Source of the DNA: UBA2645 sp044360285
GTDB taxonomy: Bacteria; Pseudomonadota; Alphaproteobacteria; Rickettsiales; UBA1997
DNA length: 25,984 nucleotides
Reading direction: 5' to 3'
Assembly (NCBI GenBank): GCA_044360285.1
Contig: JBIKKP010000023.1
Span: forward strand, 1-25,984
A model generated the notes under the pieces. It saw only the letters and a list, made by a program, of their open reading frames with translations. It had not been told where the DNA came from and ran no database searches. This document shows, piece by piece, positions 7,665 to 14,733 of the stretch. Positions within the stretch are counted from its first letter, which is position 1. Each line of letters starts with the position of its first letter. A program made the position numbers and the translations under genes.

Positions 7665-8515
7665 TAGTCGCGCAGAAGCTCATTAATCGAGGTTTTTGAA
7701 CGCGTTTTTTCATCAACTCTTTTGACAATTATTGCCGCATAGAGCGAAAGATTTTGACCATTTTCCCTTTGGCCTTTCGTTGATGCAACATTGCCTGGAA
7801 CCACAACAGAGTAAGCCGGAACGCGTCCATAAAAAACCTCGCCACTTTCACGATCAATAATTTTTGTCGAAGCACCAATATAAACACCCATCGAAATTAC
7901 TGAGCCTTGCTCAACTATGACACCTTCTGCAATTTCCGAGCGCGCGCCGATGAAGCAGTTATCTTCAATGATTACTGGATTTGCTTGCAGAGGCTCCAAA
8001 ACCCCGCCAATTCCAGCTCCGCCAGAAATGTGACAATTTTTTCCAATTTGCGCGCAAGAGCCAACCGTGGCCCAAGTGTCTACCATCGTGCCTTCATCGA
8101 CATAAGCACCGACATTGACAAAAGATGGCAATAACACCGCGCCCTTTCCAATAAAGGCGCTGTGACGAACAACCGCACCAGGAATTACCCGAAAACCAGC
8201 GGCACGAAATTCAGCTTCGCCCCAGTTTGAAAATTTTAGCGGAACTTTATCAAAATATCCCAAAGCGCTGCCAGCAACGCTTTGCGACTTGCTTAAAAAA
8301 TTATCATTGAGACGAAAAGACAGCAAAATTGCTTTTTTCATCCATTGATTCACTTGCCAGATTCCATCTTTCTTTTCACAGATTCTGATTGTGCCAGCAT
8401 CAAGCGCAGCCATTGTTTGCGCAACCGCATCACGAATTTCACCTTGGGTTTGCAAGTTAAGTTCCGCTCTTTTTTCAAAGGCGCTGTCGATAATTTGAGA
8501 AAGTTTTTCGGTCAT
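7664..8515 (-). CDS. dapD: Tetrahydrodipicolinate N-succinyltransferase
   Basis: The enzyme transfers a succinyl group from succinyl-CoA to tetrahydrodipicolinate in the succinylase branch of lysine and meso-diaminopimelate synthesis. The 283 residues match the family. The middle is a left-handed beta-helix of hexapeptide repeats, recognisable in GAVVRHSAFIGKGAVLLPS, VNVGAYVDEGTMVDTWATVG and CHISGGAGIGGVLEPLQ. The C-terminus has GRVPAYSVVVPGN. The gene follows hemY by 12 bp and shares a base with the next gene. Its substrate succinyl-CoA comes from the sucCD-encoded enzyme of the divergent operon, though this may be coincidence. Confidence 0.97.
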   Translation of the reverse strand: MTEKLSQIIDSAFEKRAELNLQTQGEIRDAVAQTMAALDAGTIRICEKKDGIWQVNQWMKKAILLSFRLNDNFLSKSQSVAGSALGYFDKVPLKFSNWGEAEFRAAGFRVIPGAVVRHSAFIGKGAVLLPSFVNVGAYVDEGTMVDTWATVGSCAQIGKNCHISGGAGIGGVLEPLQANPVIIEDNCFIGARSEIAEGVIVEQGSVISMGVYIGASTKIIDRESGEVFYGRVPAYSVVVPGNVASTKGQRENGQNLSLYAAIIVKRVDEKTRSKTSINELLRD

Positions 8516-8527
8516 TTTTAAAAGTTA

Positions 8528-9838
8528 TTAGTTGTTCCAATCCAACGAATCATAAGCGTCGCACGACATGCATTTTGCACTCCATCTTGAACTTAGATGG
8601 CCGCAAGAATTGCAGGTGTAGTGATCGTCAGCAGCAAGCATTTCTGCTTTGGCGAGATTCTTTTTAAATCCCTCCAAATTGCCGAGATTTCTTTCGGCAA
8701 AAGCGAGAATTTTGTAGGCGCGGTAAGTTTTCTGCTGCATCAACGATAAATGCAAAAATTCTTTTGCAGCCGCGTAATCACTGCAGCGAAAAGCAATTAA
8801 ACCAAGCGCCAATTTTCCAAGCGCAGATTCTGGACGCAAAGCAACGAATTTTTTCATCGCTTTGATGCGGTTTTTTCGCGAAGCTTTGCGATTAGTCAGA
8901 TCAAAGATTTCGGCAAAAATGAGATGAGGATTTTCCCTCCACAATGACTTGAGTTTCCAGCCAACTTTAAAATTAAAACCAAGCTTAAGCCAAGATTTGA
9001 GGGTGATTTCAAGCGCCGGTAAAAAATTATTTTCCGCCCTCAAAGCTTCCTTGGCAAACTTAATTGCCTGCAAAAATTTCTTTTGTTGATAGGCCTCAAC
9101 CGCTAGAGCCGAGTTGATCACGGCCACATCGCGTTTTTGCAATTCATCGCGGAAATTATGCGCGCCATATTGGGCAGCGATGTTTTTTGCGCTCTGCCAC
9201 ATGCCACGTTTTTTGTAGAGCGCAAAGAGAACGCGCGCGGTTTTTACATCAGATTTTTTTACTGATAAAATTTGATTGGCATAAGCAATTGCCATCACTT
9301 CATCTTGCTTTTGTAGTGCAAATTCTAACTTCGATTTCAGCACTAAAATTTTTGCATGTTGGTTTTCACCAAACTTCGAAAAAAGCTCTTCTGCCTTAGA
9401 GAAATCTTCATTCGCAAAAGAAATTTTTCCCAAGAAAAAATTATTGAGCGCTGGATTTTTTACTAACTTTGCAAAACGAATACGTAATTTTTCAGCAGTT
9501 TTTTCATCACGCGCTTCAAAGGCTAAAAGCATTTGCGCCATGATTTCAAAGGAGTCGTGATGCCTTTTGATCACCTTTTCCAAACGCGCCGTATAATTTC
9601 TGCGGAAGAAAAATTTCAACAATTGCGGAAAACGAATTGCCAACACACGTGTAAGCAAATAGGAGCTTACAGCAATAAGCAGCATGGCAAAAATTATCAG
9701 CAAGGCAGCAGTTAAAACATCGGTGCGAAGTTCATAACCAAACCAAGTGATCAGAACCAAGCCATTGTGATCAAGCAGCCAAACCAAGGGCGCCGTAAGG
9801 ACAAAAGCAACAAATAGGAACCACAAAACGGCAAACAT
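8528..9838 (-). CDS. hemY: HemY-like TPR membrane protein with C-terminal zinc ribbon
   Basis: This is a HemY family protein of the hem operon type, not protoporphyrinogen oxidase. It has two N-terminal membrane spans (about 2-22 and 39-66) with the family hallmark WFGYELRTD between them. Helical TPR-like repeats (about 95-400) rich in Ala, Leu, Lys and Tyr follow. The last 30 residues carry two CxxC pairs, Cys409/Cys412 and Cys423/Cys426, a rubredoxin/zinc-ribbon knuckle ending in YDSLDW. HemY proteins are linked to late heme synthesis by location and membrane association; the exact role is not settled. Its start abuts the mic60-like gene (shared base 9838), and dapD follows 12 bp on. Confidence 0.88.
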   Translation of the reverse strand: MFAVLWFLFVAFVLTAPLVWLLDHNGLVLITWFGYELRTDVLTAALLIIFAMLLIAVSSYLLTRVLAIRFPQLLKFFFRRNYTARLEKVIKRHHDSFEIMAQMLLAFEARDEKTAEKLRIRFAKLVKNPALNNFFLGKISFANEDFSKAEELFSKFGENQHAKILVLKSKLEFALQKQDEVMAIAYANQILSVKKSDVKTARVLFALYKKRGMWQSAKNIAAQYGAHNFRDELQKRDVAVINSALAVEAYQQKKFLQAIKFAKEALRAENNFLPALEITLKSWLKLGFNFKVGWKLKSLWRENPHLIFAEIFDLTNRKASRKNRIKAMKKFVALRPESALGKLALGLIAFRCSDYAAAKEFLHLSLMQQKTYRAYKILAFAERNLGNLEGFKKNLAKAEMLAADDHYTCNSCGHLSSRWSAKCMSCDAYDSLDWNN

Positions 9839-10743
9839 TAGCTCAGAATTTTCAGATAATTAAGAATTTCGAGATCAGTTTTTTGCACCTCGAGCGCAAC
9901 CGCCAGGCGGGTAAGAAAATCTTTCAAAACTTCGTGATAAGTCTCATCAAGCAGAAGGGAATTATTCAAGGCCTCCTGATAGTTTTCTTCAAGCAAAGAA
10001 TCTTCAATGCGGCGAATGATTGCATCAACATCATTACCCTCTTTATTGCTGATTTTTCGAATCACCACCAACTTAGAAATGTTGCGACGAATCTTTGCAA
10101 CAACTCCAGAATCGGGGATATTTTTCTTAACCGTGATAATCTCTGGAATCAGGTTTCCAAAGCTTTTGATGAGTATTTTTTGATCATAAAAATCTGGCAA
10201 AAGATTTTTTAATTTATCCGCCTTCGCCTGTAAAGTGACGTCGAAAGAAGCGAGTGTTTCAAAATTTTTAAACTCTTTTTTTGCGTCGCGACCAGCAAAA
10301 AGATTTTGACGAAAATCGATGTAGGAATATGTCACGCGCCCTACAACCTCATGAGCCTTATACTTGTTTAACTCAAGCTTCAATTCGTTAATTTGGTTGC
10401 GTAAATCATTGATTTGCACCTGATTTTTCAGCAGATTTTGGTAAACAAAATCGATGTTTTTTTCGTGAAGCTGGTGCGTTGAGGAATCAGCTAAATCACC
10501 AGTACTATCATCATTTTGGCCAGATTTATATTCATCAGAAAGATCAAAAATTTCGCCGTCGATATTATCGAATTTCTCTGTCGCAGCTCTTGCCTTTGCT
10601 TTGTGCGCAGCCCTGAGTTTAAAATACTGTAGCGCAAAAAATGCCGCAGCAATTATTGTCAAAAGCAAAAAAATTTTGATTAAAATTTTTGATTTTTTGC
10701 GCTTTTTTTCCGGTAAGTTTTTTGCGTTATCGCTTTCACTCAT
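9838..10743 (-). CDS. Mic60/mitofilin-like inner-membrane coiled-coil protein
   Basis: The 301 residues comprise a basic N-terminal tail (KKRKKSK), one membrane span at about 20-41, an acidic linker, a coiled coil at about 95-131 (QVQINDLRNQINELKLELNK) and a helical C-terminal domain ending in EVQKTDLEILNYLKI. Alphaproteobacterial Mic60 proteins have this layout and sit between hemD and hemY, exactly as here. The family bends the inner membrane and contacts outer-membrane partners. The assignment rests mainly on gene order, topology and the C-terminal helices, since sequence conservation in the family is low. The start overlaps hemD by 8 bp. Confidence 0.82.
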   Translation of the reverse strand: MSESDNAKNLPEKKRKKSKILIKIFLLLTIIAAAFFALQYFKLRAAHKAKARAATEKFDNIDGEIFDLSDEYKSGQNDDSTGDLADSSTHQLHEKNIDFVYQNLLKNQVQINDLRNQINELKLELNKYKAHEVVGRVTYSYIDFRQNLFAGRDAKKEFKNFETLASFDVTLQAKADKLKNLLPDFYDQKILIKSFGNLIPEIITVKKNIPDSGVVAKIRRNISKLVVIRKISNKEGNDVDAIIRRIEDSLLEENYQEALNNSLLLDETYHEVLKDFLTRLAVALEVQKTDLEILNYLKILS

Positions 10744-11434
10744 AAAATTTTAATAAAGTGGGGATTTCTTGAAAAGAGCCGCGATTTTTAAAACCAAGCT
10801 TACCCGCTTCTTCCAGTATTTTCGGGCTCAGACACAATAATTTTGTGGCTGAAAAATATTCAAGCAGATTATGTTTTTTTGCCAAAGAGGCAAAAATTTT
10901 CAGACTATTTTGTGAAAAAATCAGCGCATAATCGCAGCGGTTCTTTTTGAAAAAACTTTTAGCTTCCTTGGAAAAACTTTTCTTCTCCTTAGTTTCGTAA
11001 GCCAAAATTTTTTTCACTTCGATGCCAAAGTTTTTTAATTCTGTGGCAAAATCTAGCGTTATGATTGAGCCGTGAAAATAAAGCATTGGCAAACTTCTTT
11101 CTGGCTTGCTTGCGGCAATTTCCACAACCAAAGACTTGGCAGAATTTGTGACTGAAATTATCAAATTTTTAAAACCTTTTTTGCGCAATTTTTCTGCAGT
11201 AATTTTTCCAACGGTAAAGATTTTTACATCTTTTTTTATACCCGCTTCAATTAGAGCCGGAATAGCATTTGCACTAGTCAAAATCACTGCAGAAATTTGC
11301 GACAAGGAGATTTGATTGCTGATTTTTTTTACCGAAAAAAGCGGCTCGCAAAAAACCGAAAAATTTTCTTTTTGCAGCAAGTCCGCAATCTCACGCGACC
11401 TGCTTTGATGCCTTGTAATTAGAAGCTGCTTCAT
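10736..11434 (-). CDS. hemD: Uroporphyrinogen-III synthase
   Basis: The enzyme cyclises hydroxymethylbilane with inversion of ring D to give uroporphyrinogen III, the branch point for heme and other tetrapyrroles. The 232 residues fit the family. The N-terminus LLITRHQSRSREIADLL, VILTSANAIPAL, FTVGKITAEKLRKKGF and the later YALIFSQNSLKIF and LCLSPKI follow the two-domain HemD pattern, which is weakly conserved in general. It is the first gene of the minus-strand run, divergent from sucC. An AGGA sequence abuts the ATG directly with no spacer, an awkward position for a ribosome-binding site. No alternative in-frame start nearby fits better. Confidence 0.92.
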   Translation of the reverse strand: MKQLLITRHQSRSREIADLLQKENFSVFCEPLFSVKKISNQISLSQISAVILTSANAIPALIEAGIKKDVKIFTVGKITAEKLRKKGFKNLIISVTNSAKSLVVEIAASKPERSLPMLYFHGSIITLDFATELKNFGIEVKKILAYETKEKKSFSKEAKSFFKKNRCDYALIFSQNSLKIFASLAKKHNLLEYFSATKLLCLSPKILEEAGKLGFKNRGSFQEIPTLLKFYE

Positions 11435-11539
11435 TCCTTGCTTGCCAAGTTAAAATTGAAATTTAGCTTGCCGAAATCCCGCCTCATATAGCGTGAAAGA
11501 GCTCGCAAGCAGAGCTAAAAACAATTGAAAAAACTAAAA
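11435..11539. promoter_or_regulatory. Divergent promoter region between hemD and sucC
   Basis: This 105-bp gap separates two long divergent transcription units, so promoters for both are expected here. A catatag sequence near 11486-11493 is the best -10-like match on the plus strand, but no good -35 lies at proper spacing. The minus strand shows only weak matches. The call rests on gene layout and not on a clear motif. Confidence 0.4.
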
Positions 11540-12727
11540 ATGAATATCCACGAATACCAGGCAAAAGGCCTGCTCAAAAAATTTGGTGTCGCTGTGCCAG
11601 AAGGGCATCCGGCATTTTCTGTTCCAGAAGCGGTTGAAGCCGCAAAATCATTGGAAGCGGCCGGCAGCAAAGTTTTTGTTGTAAAGGCACAAATTCACGC
11701 CGGAGGCCGCGGAAAAGCTGGTGGCGTTAAGGTTGTAAAATCAGTCGAAGAAGTTAAAGAAAAAGCTGTAGCACTTCTTGGCACAACGCTTATCACTCAT
11801 CAAACTGGTCCGGAAGGAAAAATTGTAAAACGTCTTTATATCGAAGCCGGCTCTAACATTAAAAAAGAATACTACCTTTCTGTCGTCGTTGACCGCGCAA
11901 CAAAATCTGTTGTCTTTATGGCTTCAACCGAAGGCGGCGTTGAGATCGAAGAAGTTGCTGAGAAGCATCCAGAAAAACTAATTTCAGTAAAAGTTGACGT
12001 TGCTTCTGGAATTCAAGGATGTCACGCGCGCAAGCTTGGCTTTGCTCTAGGCTTTAGCGGCGATAAATTAAAAAAATTCTCTAAGCTGATTTTCTCGCTC
12101 TACAAAGCTTTCAACGAAACTGATGCTTCGCAAATCGAGATCAATCCACTTGTTGAAACTGCTGAAGGCGACATCATTGCTCTCGACGCTAAAATTAATT
12201 TCGACGACAATGCTTTGCATCGTCATGACGACATCAAAGAGTTGCGCGACCTAGACGAAGAAGAGCCACTCGAAATTGAAGCTTCAAAATATGACCTAAA
12301 CTACATCAAAATGGATGGTCAAATTGGCTGTATGGTTAACGGCGCCGGACTTGCAATGGCAACGATGGATATCATCCAGCTTTATGGCTCATCACCAGCA
12401 AACTTCCTTGACGTTGGCGGTGGTGCAACTCGTGAAAAAGTTACGGCAGCTTTCAAAATCATTCTTTCTGATGACAATGTGAAGGGAATTTTGGTAAACA
12501 TTTTCGGCGGCATCATGCGTTGCGACATCATTGCTAATGGCATTCTTGAGGCGGCAAAAGAAGTTAATTTGAGCGTGCCTTTGGTTGTGCGACTAGAGGG
12601 AACTAACGTTGATCTTGGTAAAGAAATTCTCGCTAAATCAGGACTTGCCATCATTCCAGCCAATGATCTTTCCGATGCTGCTGAAAAAATTGTTAAAGCC
12701 GTAAAGGAAGCCCAAAATCTAAACTAA
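11540..12727 (+). CDS. sucC: Succinyl-CoA synthetase (ADP-forming) beta subunit
   Basis: This is the ATP-grasp subunit of the TCA-cycle enzyme that converts succinyl-CoA to succinate with formation of ATP. The 395 residues begin MNIHEYQAKGLLKKFGV. An upstream in-frame TTG at 11525 would add five atypical residues, so I chose the ATG at 11540. GGRGKAGG at 55-62 is the nucleotide loop, EINPLVE and VNIFGGIMRCD are family signatures, and EGTNVDLGKEIL lies near the end. The gene is separated from sucD by a small lipoprotein gene, whereas sucC and sucD are normally adjacent. The stop codon lies in a 13-bp tandem duplication (12716-12741). Confidence 0.97.
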   Translation: MNIHEYQAKGLLKKFGVAVPEGHPAFSVPEAVEAAKSLEAAGSKVFVVKAQIHAGGRGKAGGVKVVKSVEEVKEKAVALLGTTLITHQTGPEGKIVKRLYIEAGSNIKKEYYLSVVVDRATKSVVFMASTEGGVEIEEVAEKHPEKLISVKVDVASGIQGCHARKLGFALGFSGDKLKKFSKLIFSLYKAFNETDASQIEINPLVETAEGDIIALDAKINFDDNALHRHDDIKELRDLDEEEPLEIEASKYDLNYIKMDGQIGCMVNGAGLAMATMDIIQLYGSSPANFLDVGGGATREKVTAAFKIILSDDNVKGILVNIFGGIMRCDIIANGILEAAKEVNLSVPLVVRLEGTNVDLGKEILAKSGLAIIPANDLSDAAEKIVKAVKEAQNLN

Positions 12728-12741
12728 AAATCTAAACTAAA
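12716..12741 (+). repeat. 13-bp tandem duplication at the sucC stop
   Basis: The unit aatctaaactaaa occurs twice head to tail at 12716-12728 and 12729-12741. Each copy contains a TAA, and the first TAA ends sucC. It lies just upstream of the lipoprotein start. Confidence 0.75.
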
Positions 12742-12751
12742 CCGCAATAAA

Positions 12752-13378
12752 ATGAAAAATTTACTCTCACTGATTCTAGTCTCTATTTTCTTAGTAAGCT
12801 GCTCAAGCCTTACCGGCCTGAGACCAGCAAAAATTAAGGGTAACGTAAACAAAACAGCGTCTCTCTATATTGACCCAGCAATCAAAAACAAATTTGTTTT
12901 CAGCTCTAAGAAAAACACCGTAGGTTTTAAGCTTAGCGATGGAGTAAAAAGCGACAATAACAGCTGGAGCCAAAATATCGGCGAGCTATCAACTCAGCAG
13001 TTCCAAGATGCTTCGAAAAAAGCTTTTGCAAATGTTGAACTGGTTAACTCAAACCCGAAAAAAGCTCTTAACAGCACTTACTTAATTGTCCCTTCTATCG
13101 TTGATGCCAAAGTGACAATCCGCGACTTGATGCAATCCTACGTTACCATCACTTACAAAGTAGACGTTTACGACAAATCTGGCTCAAACGTTTATTCTGA
13201 TGAGCTCACAATCGAAGAAAAAGGCAAATTTAAGTCAGTTAGCATGACTTCAGTTGGCGGAATACCAATTTCTGCTAATGCAAATTTAAGACCGGATGAA
13301 AGCCCAATGATCTTTGAAGCGGTATCAAATGGTGTCGACAAGCTTATCAACAAAATGGTAAAATCTAACAAACTATAA
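12752..13378 (+). CDS. Small lipoprotein of unknown function inside sucCD
   Basis: This is a 208-residue secreted lipoprotein. The first 16 residues form a signal peptide with a lipobox LVSC, giving Cys17 as the lipidated residue, followed by SSLTGLR. The mature part has alternating beta-like segments (TASLYIDPAI, STYLIVPSIVDAKVTIRD, YVTITYKVDVYDKSGSNVYS) and a C-terminal amphipathic stretch, VSNGVDKLINKMVKSNKL. The overall form recalls the YajG and GNA1162-like envelope lipoproteins, but I see no decisive motif. It lies 24 bp after sucC, and its stop is one base from the sucD ATG, so it is translated from the same message as the TCA enzyme. It does not look like an ORF artefact. Confidence 0.85.
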   Translation: MKNLLSLILVSIFLVSCSSLTGLRPAKIKGNVNKTASLYIDPAIKNKFVFSSKKNTVGFKLSDGVKSDNNSWSQNIGELSTQQFQDASKKAFANVELVNSNPKKALNSTYLIVPSIVDAKVTIRDLMQSYVTITYKVDVYDKSGSNVYSDELTIEEKGKFKSVSMTSVGGIPISANANLRPDESPMIFEAVSNGVDKLINKMVKSNKL

Positions 13379-13379
13379 A

Positions 13380-14264
13380 ATGTCAGTACTAGTAAACAAA
13401 AATACCAAACTCATCTGCCAAGGTTTTACCGGCTCGCAGGGCACTTTTCACTCTGAGCAAGCAATCGCTTACGGAACCAAAATGGTTGGTGGGGTCACTC
13501 CTGGCAAAGGCGGAACTACGCATCTTAGCCTGCCAGTTTTTGACACCGTTTATGACGCAAAAAGAAAAACCGAAGCCAATGCTTCAGTAATTTACGTTCC
13601 GCCTCCATTCGCTGCTGACGCAATTCTTGAAGCAATTGACGCTGAAATTGAATTGATCGTTTGTATCACAGAAGGCATCCCGGTGCTTGATATGGTCAAA
13701 GTTAAAAAAGCACTTTGCGGCTCAAAATCACGTTTGGTTGGACCAAACTGCCCTGGTATTATTACTCCAGGTGAATGCAAAATTGGTATCATGCCTGGCC
13801 ACATCCATAAACGCGGCTCAGTTGGAATCGTTTCACGTTCTGGAACTTTGACTTACGAAGCGGTGCATCAAACAACTAAAGCTGGTTTAGGCCAAACCAC
13901 TTGTATTGGAATTGGCGGCGATCCAGTGAATGGCACAAACTTCATTGATTGCCTTGATCTATTTTTGTCTGACCCTGAAACGCAATCAATCATCATGATT
14001 GGCGAAATCGGCGGATCTGACGAAGAAGATGCTGCTGAATTCCTTCGCCTTGAAGCAAAAAAAGGTCGCAAAAAACCAACGGTTGGTTTTATCGCTGGCC
14101 GCACTGCTCCTCCGGGACGCCGTATGGGTCACGCTGGTGCGATCATTTCAGGAGGCAAAGGCGGCGCAGAAAGCAAAATCGAAGCCATGAAAGCAGCGGG
14201 CGTTTCAGTTGCTGACAGCCCGGCTCTGCTTGGTCAAACCATGTTAGAGTTACTGAAAAAATAA
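13380..14264 (+). CDS. sucD: Succinyl-CoA synthetase alpha subunit
   Basis: The CoA-binding and phosphohistidine subunit of succinyl-CoA synthetase has 294 residues here, as usual. VNKNTKLICQGFTGSQGTFH starts the Rossmann CoA-binding domain, GGVTPGKGG and GPNCPGIITPGECKIGIMPG are family signatures, and the catalytic histidine is His251 in MGHAGAIISGGKGG. It starts one base after the lipoprotein stop, so its translation probably depends on upstream ribosomes. The CCDC90-like gene follows 9 bp downstream. It forms the heterodimer with SucC despite the gene inserted between them. Confidence 0.98.
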   Translation: MSVLVNKNTKLICQGFTGSQGTFHSEQAIAYGTKMVGGVTPGKGGTTHLSLPVFDTVYDAKRKTEANASVIYVPPPFAADAILEAIDAEIELIVCITEGIPVLDMVKVKKALCGSKSRLVGPNCPGIITPGECKIGIMPGHIHKRGSVGIVSRSGTLTYEAVHQTTKAGLGQTTCIGIGGDPVNGTNFIDCLDLFLSDPETQSIIMIGEIGGSDEEDAAEFLRLEAKKGRKKPTVGFIAGRTAPPGRRMGHAGAIISGGKGGAESKIEAMKAAGVSVADSPALLGQTMLELLKK

Positions 14265-14273
14265 CCACACACC

Positions 14274-14702
14274 ATGACAAACCCAAAACACCACGACATG
14301 ACCACAATCACCCTAGAGAACATACCCTCTTTCGTTAACTCAAAAGGCGTCGACACGCTGATGATAACAAAATTGTTACGTCAGCTCGACTTCTCGGAAC
14401 CACAAGCGGAAGTCCTTTCTGAACTCATAAAGCAAAACAACATCTGCGCTGAAAAAATCGCTGATGAAAAAATTTTGAACCATAGAGAAGAAAGCGAAAA
14501 AAATCTGGATGAACTCGTCTCGAAGAGAGATTTGTTTATCACTCAAAAAGAGCTCGAACTGCAAATTGAAAAAGTCCGTTCCGAAATCGAAAAAGTCCGT
14601 TCCGAAATCGAAAAAGTCAGATCCGATCTAATTCGCTGGGTCGCCGGCCTAATGATCGCCAATACCGGCCTGCTTTTCACTTTGATAAAATTCTTTAACT
14701 AA
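14274..14702 (+). CDS. CCDC90/DUF1640-like coiled-coil protein with tail anchor
   Basis: The 142 residues are arranged as an N-terminal helical part with GVDTLMITKLLRQLDFSEPQ, a long charged coiled coil, and one C-terminal membrane span (about 121-141, LIRWVAGLMIANTGLLFTLI). This resembles the DUF1640 family, whose mitochondrial members are the CCDC90/MCUR1 proteins; the bacterial role is not established. The coil contains three successive IEKVRSE/D heptads encoded by an almost exact 21-bp DNA repeat (14563-14625). The ATG at 14298 (residue 9) is an alternative start that I cannot exclude. A second, shorter member of the same layout lies at 25373-25663. The gene sits between sucD and recA. 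Confidence 0.8.
   Translation: MTNPKHHDMTTITLENIPSFVNSKGVDTLMITKLLRQLDFSEPQAEVLSELIKQNNICAEKIADEKILNHREESEKNLDELVSKRDLFITQKELELQIEKVRSEIEKVRSEIEKVRSDLIRWVAGLMIANTGLLFTLIKFFN
14563..14625 (+). repeat. 21-bp tandem repeat, three units, encoding coiled-coil heptads
   Basis: Units at 14563-14583, 14584-14604 and 14605-14625 share the pattern aaatcgaaaaagtccgttcc plus g, with few changes. Each encodes one heptad IEKVRSE (the last with D). Copy number could change by slippage without breaking the frame. Confidence 0.85.
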
Positions 14703-14723
14703 CCCACCAATCAAACCCAAAAC

Positions 14724-14729
14724 AGGAGA
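14724..14729 (+). promoter_or_regulatory. Strong ribosome-binding site of recA
   Basis: AGGAGA lies five bases before the recA ATG. It is one of the few good Shine-Dalgarno matches in the window, where most genes lack one, and it fixes the recA start. No alphaproteobacterial SOS box (GTTC or GAAC pairs seven bases apart) is visible upstream. Confidence 0.75.
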
Positions 14730-14733
14730 AACT

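Noticed and set aside
11525..11539. TTG start five codons before the sucC ATG
   Set aside because: The family starts at MNIHEYQAK; the extra residues are lysine-rich leader.
14563..14625. Short tandem repeat as a CRISPR array
   Set aside because: Units are contiguous without spacers and encode in-frame coiled-coil heptads.
14703..14733. SOS box for LexA upstream of recA
   Set aside because: No GTTC or GAAC pair with the alphaproteobacterial spacing is present between the CCDC90-like gene and recA.
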